From: Bifidobacterium pseudolongum subsp. globosum
GTDB lineage: Bacteria > Actinomycetota > Actinomycetes > Actinomycetales > Bifidobacteriaceae
Reading direction: 5' to 3'
NCBI RefSeq assembly: GCF_004155535.1
Contig: NZ_RYUH01000014.1
Span: forward strand, 62,001-126,000
DNA: 64,000 bases
Shown here: positions 28,434 to 44,418 of the stretch, piece by piece
Position numbering within the stretch: position 1 is the stretch's first letter
How the letters are laid out: the number at the start of each line of letters is the position of its first letter
The notes under the pieces: generated by a model
The model's database searches: none
What the model saw: only the letters and a program-made list of their open reading frames with translations
Told to the model about the DNA's origin: nothing
Program-made: the position numbers and the translations under genes

Positions 28434-28476
28434 GGACAGCGGGCGGCGCACCGTTGTGGTGCGCCGCCCGCTGTCC
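28434..28476 (-). terminator. rpoBC operon terminator
   Basis: A perfect 19-bp stem (GGACAGCGGGCGGCGCACC and complement) with loop GTTGT, starting 22 bases after the rpoC stop. No T-run follows. It is among the most stable hairpins in the window. Confidence 0.8.
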
Positions 28477-28498
28477 ATGTCAGTCGGACCGTGCCGGA

Positions 28499-32530
<4,032 letters not shown>

Positions 32531-32581
32531 TTACTGTTCCTGTCTTTGTAGGTTCTTGTGTTCTCTTGAATGACGTGTGAA

Positions 32582-36142
<3,561 letters not shown>

Positions 36143-36251
36143 TGGACGTTCCTTAATCGCTGCTAGTTGTCTTGCTTGTTCAACTGGGAAAGCGCCGCGG
36201 CGGCCACCATATGCCTGATCGCGGGCGCTTCGTCTTTGGCAGCATGCCCGC

Positions 36252-36281
36252 TATATGACATACTTACACACGGAAACACAA
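36252..36281 (-). promoter_or_regulatory. Candidate rpoB promoter
   Basis: On the minus strand TTGTGT (36276-36281), an 18-base spacer, and CATATA (36252-36257). This is the only AT-rich patch in the 208-base gap upstream of rpoB. The boxes are imperfect. Confidence 0.35.
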
Positions 36282-36309
36282 TACTACCAGTTCCAACGAT
36301 TCACACACC

Positions 36310-36331
36310 CCTCACATTCCATAATGTGAGG
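36310..36331 (-). terminator. Hairpin before the rpoB promoter
   Basis: A 9-bp stem CCTCACATT/AATGTGAGG with a 4-base loop, 20 bases past the stop of the gene at 36351. It separates that gene from the rpoB transcription unit. Confidence 0.5.
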
Positions 36332-36350
36332 AATATCATATTGCGGGGCG

Positions 36351-37004
36351 CTATTCGACGGTGATCGTGACCGGCTTGCTTATCACCTTTGGATCGTCCT
36401 TGAGCACGAGCTGCGCCACATACGTGCCACGGTCCACATGCGGCAGGTCCCCTTCGGCCACGCATTCGGATCCGGAGCGCACGGTGTCCCACGTCATCTT
36501 CTGCTCGTCGGTCACGCCCTGCATCATCAGCAGCGGCCGGTATGCCGCCTCGCACGCGTCCGAACGCCACACCACGTCGCTCCCCGAACTGATCTGCAGC
36601 ACGCGCCCGTCGTCCGCGCCATCCACATAACAGCCGGCCGGGTCCTTGCCTGTGTACGTGATGCGCGCCGTGAACTCCAGCGAACCGCCGACCGGCACCG
36701 ACGTCGACGCCGGGTCGAGCGCCAGTTCGATGTCGTTCGCCGAGCACACGCGCACCTTGCTCTTGCGCACCGGCACCGGCGGTCGTGTGGTGCGCGTGAC
36801 CGCCATGCGCCCATCCGCGCCCACCCACGCCGGCACAAGCGAGGCGCCGCGCACCAGGCTGTACACGCAGAACACGCCCAACGCGAGGAACACCACCAGT
36901 CCCACAAGCACGGCGATGCGCCTGCGGCGGTACATCTGCCGTTGCCGTTTCGACAGGCGGCGTTTGCGTGGCTTGGTCGCGCGCGGGGAGGATTGGCTGG
37001 GCAT
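36351..37004 (-). CDS. Membrane-anchored extracytoplasmic protein, unknown function
   Basis: A 217-residue protein. A strongly basic N-terminus (RKRRLSKRQRQMYRRRR) precedes one helix (about 30-50), giving an inside-positive anchor with the rest outside the cell. The outer domain of about 150 residues looks all-beta, with four Cys residues (in VCSAND, AGCYVD, SDACEAA and SECVAEG) that could form two disulfides. No family is recognised. The start at 37004 is chosen because the basic anchor begins there; an ATG at 37040 in the same frame is possible. It lies 43 bases after mutY and ends at a small hairpin. Confidence 0.65.
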   Translation of the reverse strand: MPSQSSPRATKPRKRRLSKRQRQMYRRRRIAVLVGLVVFLALGVFCVYSLVRGASLVPAWVGADGRMAVTRTTRPPVPVRKSKVRVCSANDIELALDPASTSVPVGGSLEFTARITYTGKDPAGCYVDGADDGRVLQISSGSDVVWRSDACEAAYRPLLMMQGVTDEQKMTWDTVRSGSECVAEGDLPHVDRGTYVAQLVLKDDPKVISKPVTITVE

Positions 37005-37047
37005 GCGCACCAGTCTACCGGGGGCGCCCGCCATGTTCATGCCGCCG

Positions 37048-37986
37048 CTATTGCGGCAGCCGCAGCGCGTGCCCCGGCAGGATCTCGATCAGCCCGTCCT
37101 CGTCGAGCGAGGCGATGCACCGGTCGAGCTGCGCGCGGTCCGGCCACAGCCCGGCCACGCGCTCATACACGAGCACGCCGCCCGCCTCAGGCTCCAGTTC
37201 GCGCAGCGCGTGCAGCACACGCCCGCGCACCTGCCGGTCCGTACCGGCGAACCGCTGGCGCGGGCGCGTGCGCCGCTCCCCCAGATTCGGCAAGCCGGCC
37301 GCGAAAAAGCGGCATTGCGCGCGCACCGGGCACACCTCGCACTGCGGCTGCTTCGCCGTGCAGACAATCGCCCCCAGCTCCATGACCGCCTGGTTCCACG
37401 TCGTCGCATCGCGCGCGCCGGCCGGCAGCACGCAATCGGCGAGCGCGCGCTCGAGCGGCGACGCCGAGCCGCCGAGCGACTCCTCGCCCAAAAACACGCG
37501 GCTCAGCACGCGGCGGATGTTCGTGTCGACGACGGCGATGCGCTCGCCGTACGCGAAGCTCATCACGGCGCTCGCCGTGTAATCGCCCACGCCCGGCAAC
37601 GCCGTCAGTTCGCTGTATCCGCGCGGCAATTCGTCGTCGTATTCACTGGCCACCACGCGCGCGCATTCCTGCAGCCGCAGTGCGCGCCGCGGGTAGCCGA
37701 GGCGCCCCCACGCCTGGATCACGTCGGCCTTCGGTGCGCCGGCCAAGGCGCGCGCGGTGGGCCATTGGCTCATCCACGCCTGCCAATACGGCACCACGCG
37801 GCTCATCTGCGTCTGCTGGCTCATCACTTCGCACACGAGCACGCCCCACGGCGTCGTCTGGCCGTTGCGCCATGGCAGGGCGCGCGCGTGCTCGTCCCAC
37901 CAGGCGAACAGCGGCGCACGAACGCCGGCGTGGGCGAGTTCGCGCACGAACGCCTCGTCGAGTGCGGAACGGGTCTGTGTTGTCAT
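37048..37986 (-). CDS. mutY: A/G-specific adenine DNA glycosylase
   Basis: A 312-residue repair enzyme removing adenine mispaired with 8-oxoguanine. The helix-hairpin-helix LPGVGDYTASAV is followed by the catalytic Asp in AVVDTNIRRVLSR. The catalytic Glu lies in CEVMSQQTQMSRV near residue 50. The iron-sulfur loop is C-x6-C-x2-C-x5-C (CTAKQPQCEVCPVRAQC). The C-terminal part recognising 8-oxoguanine is short. It is divergent from the trmL-like gene. TAGAAT lies 9 bases upstream, so the leader is almost absent. Confidence 0.95.
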   Translation of the reverse strand: MTTQTRSALDEAFVRELAHAGVRAPLFAWWDEHARALPWRNGQTTPWGVLVCEVMSQQTQMSRVVPYWQAWMSQWPTARALAGAPKADVIQAWGRLGYPRRALRLQECARVVASEYDDELPRGYSELTALPGVGDYTASAVMSFAYGERIAVVDTNIRRVLSRVFLGEESLGGSASPLERALADCVLPAGARDATTWNQAVMELGAIVCTAKQPQCEVCPVRAQCRFFAAGLPNLGERRTRPRQRFAGTDRQVRGRVLHALRELEPEAGGVLVYERVAGLWPDRAQLDRCIASLDEDGLIEILPGHALRLPQ

Positions 37987-37995
37987 AAAACCGCT

Positions 37996-38001
37996 ATTCT
38001 A
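37996..38001. promoter_or_regulatory. Shared -10 element for mutY and trmL
   Basis: The 31-base divergent gap holds a sequence that reads TAGAAT toward mutY and TATTCT (37995-38000) toward the methyltransferase. Both are -10-like, so the two promoters would overlap. No clear -35 box is visible on either side. Confidence 0.4.
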
Positions 38002-38017
38002 GCGGGGCGCACCGCCC

Positions 38018-38707
38018 GTGCACAAGGCCGCGCTGTCGCTTGAGCGCAATATCGTGGACCGCGTGACGAATGCAGACAATACCGCGCCCGAGGCGCGCGT
38101 GGAGAAGATGTTCGAATACGGCTACCGCAAGTCGAATTACGGCCCCGACGAACTGGTGACTGACGCGCACGGAAACCCGATCTCGGTCGTCGACGCGATG
38201 CTCTCGCCCGAGGCCGCGGCCACGATGGAGACGACGACCCCGCACCTGTGCTATTACTCGCCGCGCATCCCCGGCAACACCGGGTCGGCGATCCGCCTGT
38301 GCGCGGTGACCGGCACGATCCTGCACCTTGTGGAGCCGTTGGGGTTCAACCTGCGCGACACCAAGCTGCGCCGCGCCGGGCTGGACTACCATGACATGGC
38401 GCATGTGGTGCTGCACCCGGATTTCGACAACCTCGTCGAGTCGATGCCCGAGTCGCGCATCATCGCGTTCACGGCGCATGCGACCAAGCTGTACACGGAT
38501 GTCGAGTACAAGCCGACCGACATCCTGCTGTTCGGGCCCGAACCAGGCAACATCCCCGACCCGACCGACATCATGTTCGGCCCGCATGTGGCCGAACAGG
38601 TGCGCCTGCCAATGCGCCCGAGCCTGCGCAGCCTCAACCTGACGAACTGCGCGTCGATCGCGATCTACGAGGCGTGGCGGCAATTGGGGTTTAGGGGAGG
38701 TCAATAA
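38018..38707 (+). CDS. SPOUT-family tRNA 2'-O-methyltransferase, TrmL-like
   Basis: A 229-residue protein of the SpoU/TrmL type, predicted to methylate the wobble nucleotide of a leucine tRNA with S-adenosylmethionine. The C-terminal knot has ILLFGPEPGNIP (motif 2) and LRSLNLTNCASIAIYEAWRQ (motif 3). The N-terminal motif 1 region is PRIPGNTGSAIRLC, and GFNLRDTKLRRAGLDY is typical of TrmL. It has an N-terminal extension of about 70 residues over E. coli TrmL. The start is uncertain: GTG at 38018 has no good ribosome site, and GTG at 38063 or ATG at 38108 in the same frame are possible. Confidence 0.85.
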   Translation: MHKAALSLERNIVDRVTNADNTAPEARVEKMFEYGYRKSNYGPDELVTDAHGNPISVVDAMLSPEAAATMETTTPHLCYYSPRIPGNTGSAIRLCAVTGTILHLVEPLGFNLRDTKLRRAGLDYHDMAHVVLHPDFDNLVESMPESRIIAFTAHATKLYTDVEYKPTDILLFGPEPGNIPDPTDIMFGPHVAEQVRLPMRPSLRSLNLTNCASIAIYEAWRQLGFRGGQ

Positions 38708-38713
38708 CCAAAC

Positions 38714-38779
38714 CACCCCACAATCGCGATTGGGCGCACATCAACCGTTTGATGTGCGCCCAATTCGCATTGTGGGGTG
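38714..38779. terminator. Long bidirectional terminator
   Basis: A near-perfect stem of about 31 bp per arm, beginning CACCCCACAAT and closing ATTGTGGGGTG. It has one small internal mismatch patch and loop CCGT, between convergent genes. It can fold on both transcripts. Confidence 0.85.
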
Positions 38780-38783
38780 TTGC

Positions 38784-40148
38784 TCAATTCTTGAAACTGT
38801 GAATCGGCGCCGGAATGCGGCCGCCACGGGTCACGAAGGCCTCGCAGCTCGCCGTGTTGACCGGCATGATCGGCGCATAGCCCATGAGGCCGCCGAAATT
38901 GGCCATCTGCCCCACGGTCTTGCCCACGACCGGGATGATGCGCACGGCCGTCGTCTTCTGGTTGACCATGCCGATCGCCGATTCATCGGCGATGATGCCC
39001 GAAATCGTCGAGGCAGGCGTGTCACCGGGGATCGCGATCATGTCGAGGCCCACCGAGCACACGCACGTCATGGCCTCGAGCTTCTCGATCGTCAAGCAGC
39101 CGGATTCCGCGGCATCGATCATGTTCTTGTCTTCCGAGACCGGGATGAACGCGCCGGACAGGCCGCCGACGTACGACGACGCCATGATGCCGCCCTTCTT
39201 CACCTGGTCGTTGAGCATGGCGAGCGCCGCCGTGGTGCCGGGGCCGCCCACCTGCGCCAGGCCCATCTTCTCGAGCACTTCGCCGACCGAATCACCCACG
39301 GCCGGGGTGGGCGCGAGCGAAAGGTCGATGATGCCGAACGGCAGGCCGAGGCGCTTCGAGGCCTCTTGGGCCACGAGCTGGCCGACTCGCGTGATCTTGA
39401 ACGCGGTGCGCTTGATCGTTTCGCACAGGAACTCGAAGTCCTTGCCTTCCGCGGCGTCGAGCGCGCGGGAGACCACACCCGGGCCGGAGACGCCCACGTT
39501 GATGACCGCGTCGCCTTCGGTCACGCCGTGGAAGCCGCCCGCCATGAACGGGTTGTCGTCGGGCGCGTTGCAGAACGCCACGAATTTGACGCAGCCGTAC
39601 GAATCGATGTCGGCGGTCGCCTCGGCGATCTCCTTGATGATGTGGCCGAGCATCTCGACGGCGTTCATGTCGATGCCGGTCTTCGTCGATCCGACATTGA
39701 CCGACGAGCAGACGATGTCGGTCTCGCTCAGCGCGGCCGGCAGCGACCGGATGAGCAGTTCTTCGGCCGGGGTCATCGACTTCGAGACGAGCGCGGAATA
39801 GCCACCGATCAGGTCGACTCCCACGGTCTTCGCGGCGCGGTCGAGCGCGTGCGCGATCTTGACGAAGTCGCCGCTTGTCTTGCAGCAGCTGGCGCCGACG
39901 AGCGCGATCGGCGTGACGGTGATGCGCTTGTTGACGATCGGGATGCCGAAGTCGCGTTCGATCGATTCGCCGGTGGACACGAGGTCCTTGGCGTAATGTG
40001 TGATCTTCGCGTAGATCGCCTCGCACGTCTCGTCCACGTCGGCACGCGCGCAATCCATGAGGTTGATGCCCATCGTGATCGTGCGCACGTCGAGCTTCTC
40101 CTGCTCAATCATCTGGTTCGTCTCATGGACTTCCATGATATTCAGCAT
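38784..40148 (-). CDS. UPF0210 / PFL-family protein (DUF711)
   Basis: A 454-residue conserved protein of unknown biochemical role, full length for the family. Characteristic stretches include [31 protein letters not shown] and [22 protein letters not shown]. Conserved Cys residues occur in GASCCKTSG and [11 protein letters not shown] good ribosome site (AAGGGA) precedes ATG 40148. It sits 26 bases after a small ACT-domain gene; the two genes are neighbours in many bacteria, which suggests the ACT protein regulates or joins it. The structural family is linked to pyruvate-formate-lyase-like folds only by name; I would not assign a reaction. Confidence 0.9.
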   Translation of the reverse strand: MLNIMEVHETNQMIEQEKLDVRTITMGINLMDCARADVDETCEAIYAKITHYAKDLVSTGESIERDFGIPIVNKRITVTPIALVGASCCKTSGDFVKIAHALDRAAKTVGVDLIGGYSALVSKSMTPAEELLIRSLPAALSETDIVCSSVNVGSTKTGIDMNAVEMLGHIIKEIAEATADIDSYGCVKFVAFCNAPDDNPFMAGGFHGVTEGDAVINVGVSGPGVVSRALDAAEGKDFEFLCETIKRTAFKITRVGQLVAQEASKRLGLPFGIIDLSLAPTPAVGDSVGEVLEKMGLAQVGGPGTTAALAMLNDQVKKGGIMASSYVGGLSGAFIPVSEDKNMIDAAESGCLTIEKLEAMTCVCSVGLDMIAIPGDTPASTISGIIADESAIGMVNQKTTAVRIIPVVGKTVGQMANFGGLMGYAPIMPVNTASCEAFVTRGGRIPAPIHSFKN

Positions 40149-40174
40149 GGTTCTTCCCTTCCGTTCCCGTGCGT

Positions 40175-40447
40175 TCAGACGCGGTGCATCTTGGTGAAGA
40201 TCTCCTCGCGCTGGCAGCGGATGCGCACGCCGATGTCCTCACCGAGCGCCTCGAGGTCCTCCACAATCGTCTCGAACGCCACGTCCGCGTCCGAATAATC
40301 GACGATCATCATCATGTTGAAGAACCCGTCGATGATCGTCTGTGAGATGTCGAGCACGTTCGTGTGGTGCTCGGAAAGGTACGTACATACGCGCGCGATG
40401 ATGCCGACGGTGTCTTGGCCGACGACGGTGATGATTGCCTTGTTCAT
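40175..40447 (-). CDS. ACT-domain protein (UPF0237)
   Basis: A 90-residue protein made of one ACT domain: [21 protein letters not shown], then [21 protein letters not shown], a GcvR-like small-molecule binding fold. AGGGAG lies 4 bases upstream of ATG 40447. It is the first gene of a two-gene unit with the UPF0210 protein and is probably its ligand-sensing partner (inference from frequent co-occurrence). The ligand is not known, but amino acids are typical for ACT domains. Confidence 0.9.
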   Translation of the reverse strand: MNKAIITVVGQDTVGIIARVCTYLSEHHTNVLDISQTIIDGFFNMMMIVDYSDADVAFETIVEDLEALGEDIGVRIRCQREEIFTKMHRV

Positions 40448-40538
40448 GGAACTCCCTGGTCGCAAACTATACGGCAATGCCCCAGTATAGGGAACGCTTG
40501 CGCCAACCACGCGCTTTTCCCGCATGTCAGAACGCAAC

Positions 40539-40576
40539 GCGCCGGTGGGCGCCGTGTGCACAGCGCCCACCGGCGC
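40539..40576 (-). terminator. Sortase gene terminator
   Basis: A perfect 14-bp stem (GCGCCGGTGGGCGC and complement) with a 10-base loop starts 11 bases after the sortase stop. No T-run follows. Confidence 0.7.
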
Positions 40577-40586
40577 GAGCAATGCT

Positions 40587-41594
40587 CTAGTGCCTGCCCC
40601 TGGCGTGGCGCGACGGCTTGCCCGCACCGCGCAGGCGCCTGCGCTGCACGGTGAAGACCGTCACGAGCGCGGCGATCGTGGCCACGGTGATGATGACGGT
40701 GATGAGCATGTCCTGCTTCAGCGCCTTGTTCTCGTACGTCGCGTGCTTCGCCTCCTCCGGCGTGGGGATGCGCGTGCCGGTCACAATCAGGCGGTGCGAG
40801 TTGACGCCGTACGGCGTGCAGGTGACGAGGCTGACAAGGTCGCGCCCCTCCTGGATCTCGAGGTTCTTCACGTTGTCGGGCAGCACCACGTTCGTCTCCT
40901 CGACCTCGTACGTGAGCACGTCGTCATACACGGTGACGGTGAACGTGTCGCCCTTTTCCAGGGTGTCGATGCCGGTGAACAGCATCGCGCTCGGCAGGCC
41001 GGTGTGGCCGGTGAGCACGGCGTGCGTGGATTCGCCGCCGATCGGGAAGCTCGAGCCTTCCATATGCCCCGAGGCGATCTGCAGCACCGTTTCGTCGGTG
41101 CCGTGGTAGATCGGCAGGCGCGCGTCGATCTTCGGGATCGTCACATAGCCCATGATGCCGGTGCCGGTGATGTCGAGGATCGAATTGTATTCCTTCTTCT
41201 CCTCTTCGTTGGGCAGAAAGCGCGTCACGCCGCGCCCCACGAGCGATTCGTTGTATTCGCGCGCGCGGGCGAGCTGGGCCTCGCGGTCCTCCTTGGAAGT
41301 GTCGGCCACCTGCTCCACGTAGCCGGCGACCGCGCGGCTCGCCACATGGCGGTTCCACGCGTCGGCCACGGTCGGGTACAGGATCAGGCCCACGCCCACC
41401 ACGAGCATGACGCTCATCGCCACGAGGATCGCAATGAACTGCCGGTTGCTGCGTCGTTTCGCGGCGGCCTTGGCCTCGGGCGACGCCGGCTCCGGCGGCA
41501 CATCGCCTTGCGGGCTGTCGGCGAACTGCGGCAACTCGTCAAGCCCCATGTTCTGCGTGGTGTGTGTGGTCGCGTCGTTCGGCTGTTCGTTCAT
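40587..41594 (-). CDS. Class C-like sortase, no pilin genes adjacent
   Basis: A 335-residue transpeptidase anchored at both ends: a Pro/Asp-rich cytoplasmic tail, a helix at about 52-73, and a second helix near 300-320 with a basic tail. Catalytic residues are H197 in LTGHTGLPSA, C259 in LVTCTPYGVNSHR, and R268. The TCTPYG motif and C-terminal helix are class C (pilus-assembly) features. The lid region upstream of the fold (about 117-145, NESLVGRGVTRFLPNEEE) lacks the usual Asp-Pro-aromatic lid motif. No LPxTG pilin or surface substrate is adjacent, so it may serve proteins encoded elsewhere. It has no strong ribosome site. Confidence 0.88.
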   Translation of the reverse strand: MNEQPNDATTHTTQNMGLDELPQFADSPQGDVPPEPASPEAKAAAKRRSNRQFIAILVAMSVMLVVGVGLILYPTVADAWNRHVASRAVAGYVEQVADTSKEDREAQLARAREYNESLVGRGVTRFLPNEEEKKEYNSILDITGTGIMGYVTIPKIDARLPIYHGTDETVLQIASGHMEGSSFPIGGESTHAVLTGHTGLPSAMLFTGIDTLEKGDTFTVTVYDDVLTYEVEETNVVLPDNVKNLEIQEGRDLVSLVTCTPYGVNSHRLIVTGTRIPTPEEAKHATYENKALKQDMLITVIITVATIAALVTVFTVQRRRLRGAGKPSRHARGRH

Positions 41595-41740
41595 CTGGCG
41601 TGCGTCACCCCTGCTGCATGTCTTCTTGGGGCGCGCTTGCGCACGCCCCACGGCACTCTTCTGCCTTGTGAGCATAATCGCTTTGCGCGCCTGGCACCAT
41701 GGGGCGTCCCAAATCTTCACGACTTCTCACCACGCATAAT

Positions 41741-41781
41741 GCACGGCGGCCGTGCGGGTCTCCCCCGCACGGCCGCCGTGC
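41741..41781 (-). terminator. galK terminator
   Basis: A perfect 18-bp stem (GCACGGCGGCCGTGCGGG and complement) with loop TCTCC, 11 bases beyond the galK stop. It separates the gal genes from the sortase gene. Confidence 0.8.
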
Positions 41782-41792
41782 ATGCGCGCGTG

Positions 41793-43049
41793 TCAGTCGT
41801 CCACGCGGTGCGCCGACTGTGAGGCGCGCGCCGGCAATGCGCGCGGCGCGTCGAATCCGCGGCGCGCGAATTCGTCGGCGATCGCCTGCGCGATGCGGCG
41901 GCTTTCGCCTGCGTTGACGAGCGCGATGATCGAGCCGCCGAAGCCGCCGCCGGTCATGCGCGCGCCGTACGCGCCCTCGTTGCGCGCCACGTCGACGGCC
42001 ACGTCGAGTTCGGGCACGGTCACCTCGTAATCGTCGCGCAGCGAATCATGCGACGCGTTGAACAGCGCGCCGGCCGTCTCGATGTCGCCCCGGCCGAACG
42101 CGTCGATGAAATCGTCCACGCGGCCGATCTCGGTGATGACGTGACGCACGCGCCGGCGCATCGTCTCATTGTCCAGCTGCGCGAGCACGTCCTCGAGCGC
42201 CGCCGCAGGGTCGGCCGCAGCGTTCATCTGGTCGGCCACCACGCGCAGGTTCGGCACACCGAGGATGTGCGCGGCCTCTTCGCACATCGTGCGCCGCGCC
42301 TCGTACTGGCCGTCGTTGAGCTGGTGCGGCGCCTGCGTGTCGAGCACGAGCAGCTCCAGCCCATAGGCGGACAGGTCGAACGGCTCCTGGCGCACGCTCT
42401 GCGCGGCGGTCAGGCCGGGCATGCAGTCGAGGCGGATCGCGTGGTCCACCGTGCAGCGCATCGAGGCGTTCTGGTCGAGGCCGCCGGTCGACGCCCCCGC
42501 CATCTCGTTCTCGGCCATCACGGCCGCGTCGATCAGCGTGATGCGCCCTTCGTCGCTGCCGCCGAACCCGAGTCCATACACATCGTCGAGCGCGATCGCG
42601 GTCGAGCAGGTCATCGCGGCCGACGAGCTCAGGCCGGAGCCGAGCGGCACGCACGAGCTGAACACGGCGTCGAACCCGCGCACCTGGTCGAACCCGGCTT
42701 CGCGCAGCGCCCAGGCCACGCCGATCGGGTAGGCGCCCCAGCCATCCACGCCGCCCGCGGCCAGGCCGTCCAGATCGGCCATGGTCATCTCGTCGGGCGT
42801 CATGTCGGAGATAACGCGCACGGTCGTGTCATCGCGCGGGGCGAGCGCCACATATGTGCGGTGCGGCAGCGCGATCGGCAGGCACAGGCCGCCGTTGTAG
42901 TCGGTGTGCTCGCCGATCAGGTTCACGCGGCCCGGCGCGGCCCACACGCCGGCCGGCGCAGTGCTGAAGCGCGCTTCGAACAGCGCGGCGGCACGGGCGG
43001 CGCCGTCGGCGTCGCCCATCGGCTCGATGAATTCCACTGCAGTGGCCAT
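41793..43049 (-). CDS. galK: Galactokinase
   Basis: A 418-residue GHMP kinase that phosphorylates galactose at C1 in the Leloir pathway. The galactokinase signature GRVNLIGEHTDYNGG is near residue 45. The GHMP ATP loop is PLGSGLSSSAAM, and the catalytic Asp lies in GASTGGLDQNASM. A ribosome site (AGAAGGG) precedes ATG 43049. It follows galT by 37 bases in the same transcription unit. In bifidobacteria this pair handles galactose released from lactose, milk oligosaccharides or plant galactans. Confidence 0.96.
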   Translation of the reverse strand: MATAVEFIEPMGDADGAARAAALFEARFSTAPAGVWAAPGRVNLIGEHTDYNGGLCLPIALPHRTYVALAPRDDTTVRVISDMTPDEMTMADLDGLAAGGVDGWGAYPIGVAWALREAGFDQVRGFDAVFSSCVPLGSGLSSSAAMTCSTAIALDDVYGLGFGGSDEGRITLIDAAVMAENEMAGASTGGLDQNASMRCTVDHAIRLDCMPGLTAAQSVRQEPFDLSAYGLELLVLDTQAPHQLNDGQYEARRTMCEEAAHILGVPNLRVVADQMNAAADPAAALEDVLAQLDNETMRRRVRHVITEIGRVDDFIDAFGRGDIETAGALFNASHDSLRDDYEVTVPELDVAVDVARNEGAYGARMTGGGFGGSIIALVNAGESRRIAQAIADEFARRGFDAPRALPARASQSAHRVDD

Positions 43050-43086
43050 GATGGTCCCTTCTGTCGTCTGTTGTGCGGATGCGCGC

Positions 43087-44334
43087 CTAGTCGAGGTCGA
43101 CCGCGCCGAGTTCGTGGAAACGCTGGGCGATGAGTTCGGGCGTCGTGTCGCTCACCCACGCGGCCATGCCCGATTCCGAACCGGCGAGGTACTTGATCTT
43201 GTTGGCCGCGCGGCGGAACGAGAAGAACTGCAGGTTGAGGCGGTAGTGCTCCCCGCGCGGGTCGTGCACAGGCGCCTGGTGCCATGCGGCGATGTACGGC
43301 AGGTCCATGCCCTTGCCGTCGCCGGTGTCGAAGAACATGTTGCCGCGCTTGAGCAGCTGCGAATACATCTGCGCCAGGTCCCAACGCTCCCGGTCGTTGA
43401 GCTCGTCGAGCGTGCGCACGTCGCGCAATGGCTGCACCTGCACCTCGAGGGGCCAGCGCGCGGCCGCCGGCACGTAGGCGACCCAGCTGCCGTTGCGCAT
43501 GATCACGCGCTCGCCGGCGTCGATCTCGGCGCGCATGATGTCGGCGAGCAGATTGCCGCCGGTGCACTCGTGGTAGGCCTCGGTGTGCTTGAGCTCCTGC
43601 TCGAGCTTGGGGGCGATGAACGGGTAGGCGTAGATCTGGCCGTGCGGGTGCGCGAGCGAGACGCCGATCTCTTGGCCGTGGTTTTCGAAGACGTAGACCT
43701 GCTCGAGGCCGTCGATCGCGCTCAGCTCGGCGGTGCGGAACGCCCATGCCTCCACGACGGTGCGCAGGCGTTCGACCGGCAGGTCGGCGGGCAGGCCGTG
43801 CTCGTTGGGGTCGAAGCAGATGACCTCGCAGCGGCCGGACGCCGGGCGCTGGAGCCACAGCGGGTTGCCGTCCACTTCCACCGTCTCGTTGGACACGCCC
43901 GGCACCTGCACCATCGAGGGGAAGCGGTTCTCGAAGACGACCACGTCGTAATCGGTGCCCGGCACTTCGCCGTCCTGGTAGGGGTCGCCCGACTTGCGCG
44001 CGGCGAGCGGGTTGCCGGTGGCGGTGGCCCCGGGGCCGATCGTGATCGGGCGGTTCATGCGGGCCGTGGCCATCGGGATCCAGTCGCCGGTGAGCGGGTC
44101 GCGGCGCATCTGCGGGGCGGCGTACGGCACTTCGTTGCCGTCCACGTCCAGATGCGGCGCGAAGCGGTAGGGCAGGTCGCGCGGGTCGACGAGCTGGCGC
44201 GTCTTCTTGCCGGAGACGTAGTCGGGCTCGTCGTCCAGGTAGAAGAACTCGCGGCCGTCGGACAGCGTGGTGGGAGTGATGCGAATATGCTCCTGAGCAT
44301 ATTCACCCGGCTGGTAGTGGGCGAATGGAGACAT
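43087..44334 (-). CDS. galT: UDP-glucose--hexose-1-phosphate uridylyltransferase
   Basis: A 415-residue enzyme swapping UMP between UDP-glucose and galactose 1-phosphate. The covalent catalytic His lies in VSLAHPHGQIYAYPF. The sequence resembles actinobacterial GalT of the histidine-triad fold. AAGAGG precedes ATG 44334. It is located between the DeoR-type regulator (84 bases upstream) and galK. A bulged hairpin at 44373-44398 lies in its leader. Confidence 0.95.
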   Translation of the reverse strand: MSPFAHYQPGEYAQEHIRITPTTLSDGREFFYLDDEPDYVSGKKTRQLVDPRDLPYRFAPHLDVDGNEVPYAAPQMRRDPLTGDWIPMATARMNRPITIGPGATATGNPLAARKSGDPYQDGEVPGTDYDVVVFENRFPSMVQVPGVSNETVEVDGNPLWLQRPASGRCEVICFDPNEHGLPADLPVERLRTVVEAWAFRTAELSAIDGLEQVYVFENHGQEIGVSLAHPHGQIYAYPFIAPKLEQELKHTEAYHECTGGNLLADIMRAEIDAGERVIMRNGSWVAYVPAAARWPLEVQVQPLRDVRTLDELNDRERWDLAQMYSQLLKRGNMFFDTGDGKGMDLPYIAAWHQAPVHDPRGEHYRLNLQFFSFRRAANKIKYLAGSESGMAAWVSDTTPELIAQRFHELGAVDLD

Positions 44335-44372
44335 CGATGTCCTCTTGTGTTGTGCTGCTGGTTGTGGTGTTG

Positions 44373-44398
44373 CCGGCGCACCGCGAAGGCGGCGCCGG
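44373..44398 (-). promoter_or_regulatory. Hairpin in the deoR-galT gap
   Basis: Outer arms CCGGCG/CGCCGG and inner CCGC/GCGG are capped by CTTC, with a 2-base bulge. It could end part of the regulator transcript or tune readthrough into galT. No T-run is present. Confidence 0.35.
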
Positions 44399-44418
44399 AC
44401 TTGGGTTGGTGTGGTCTC

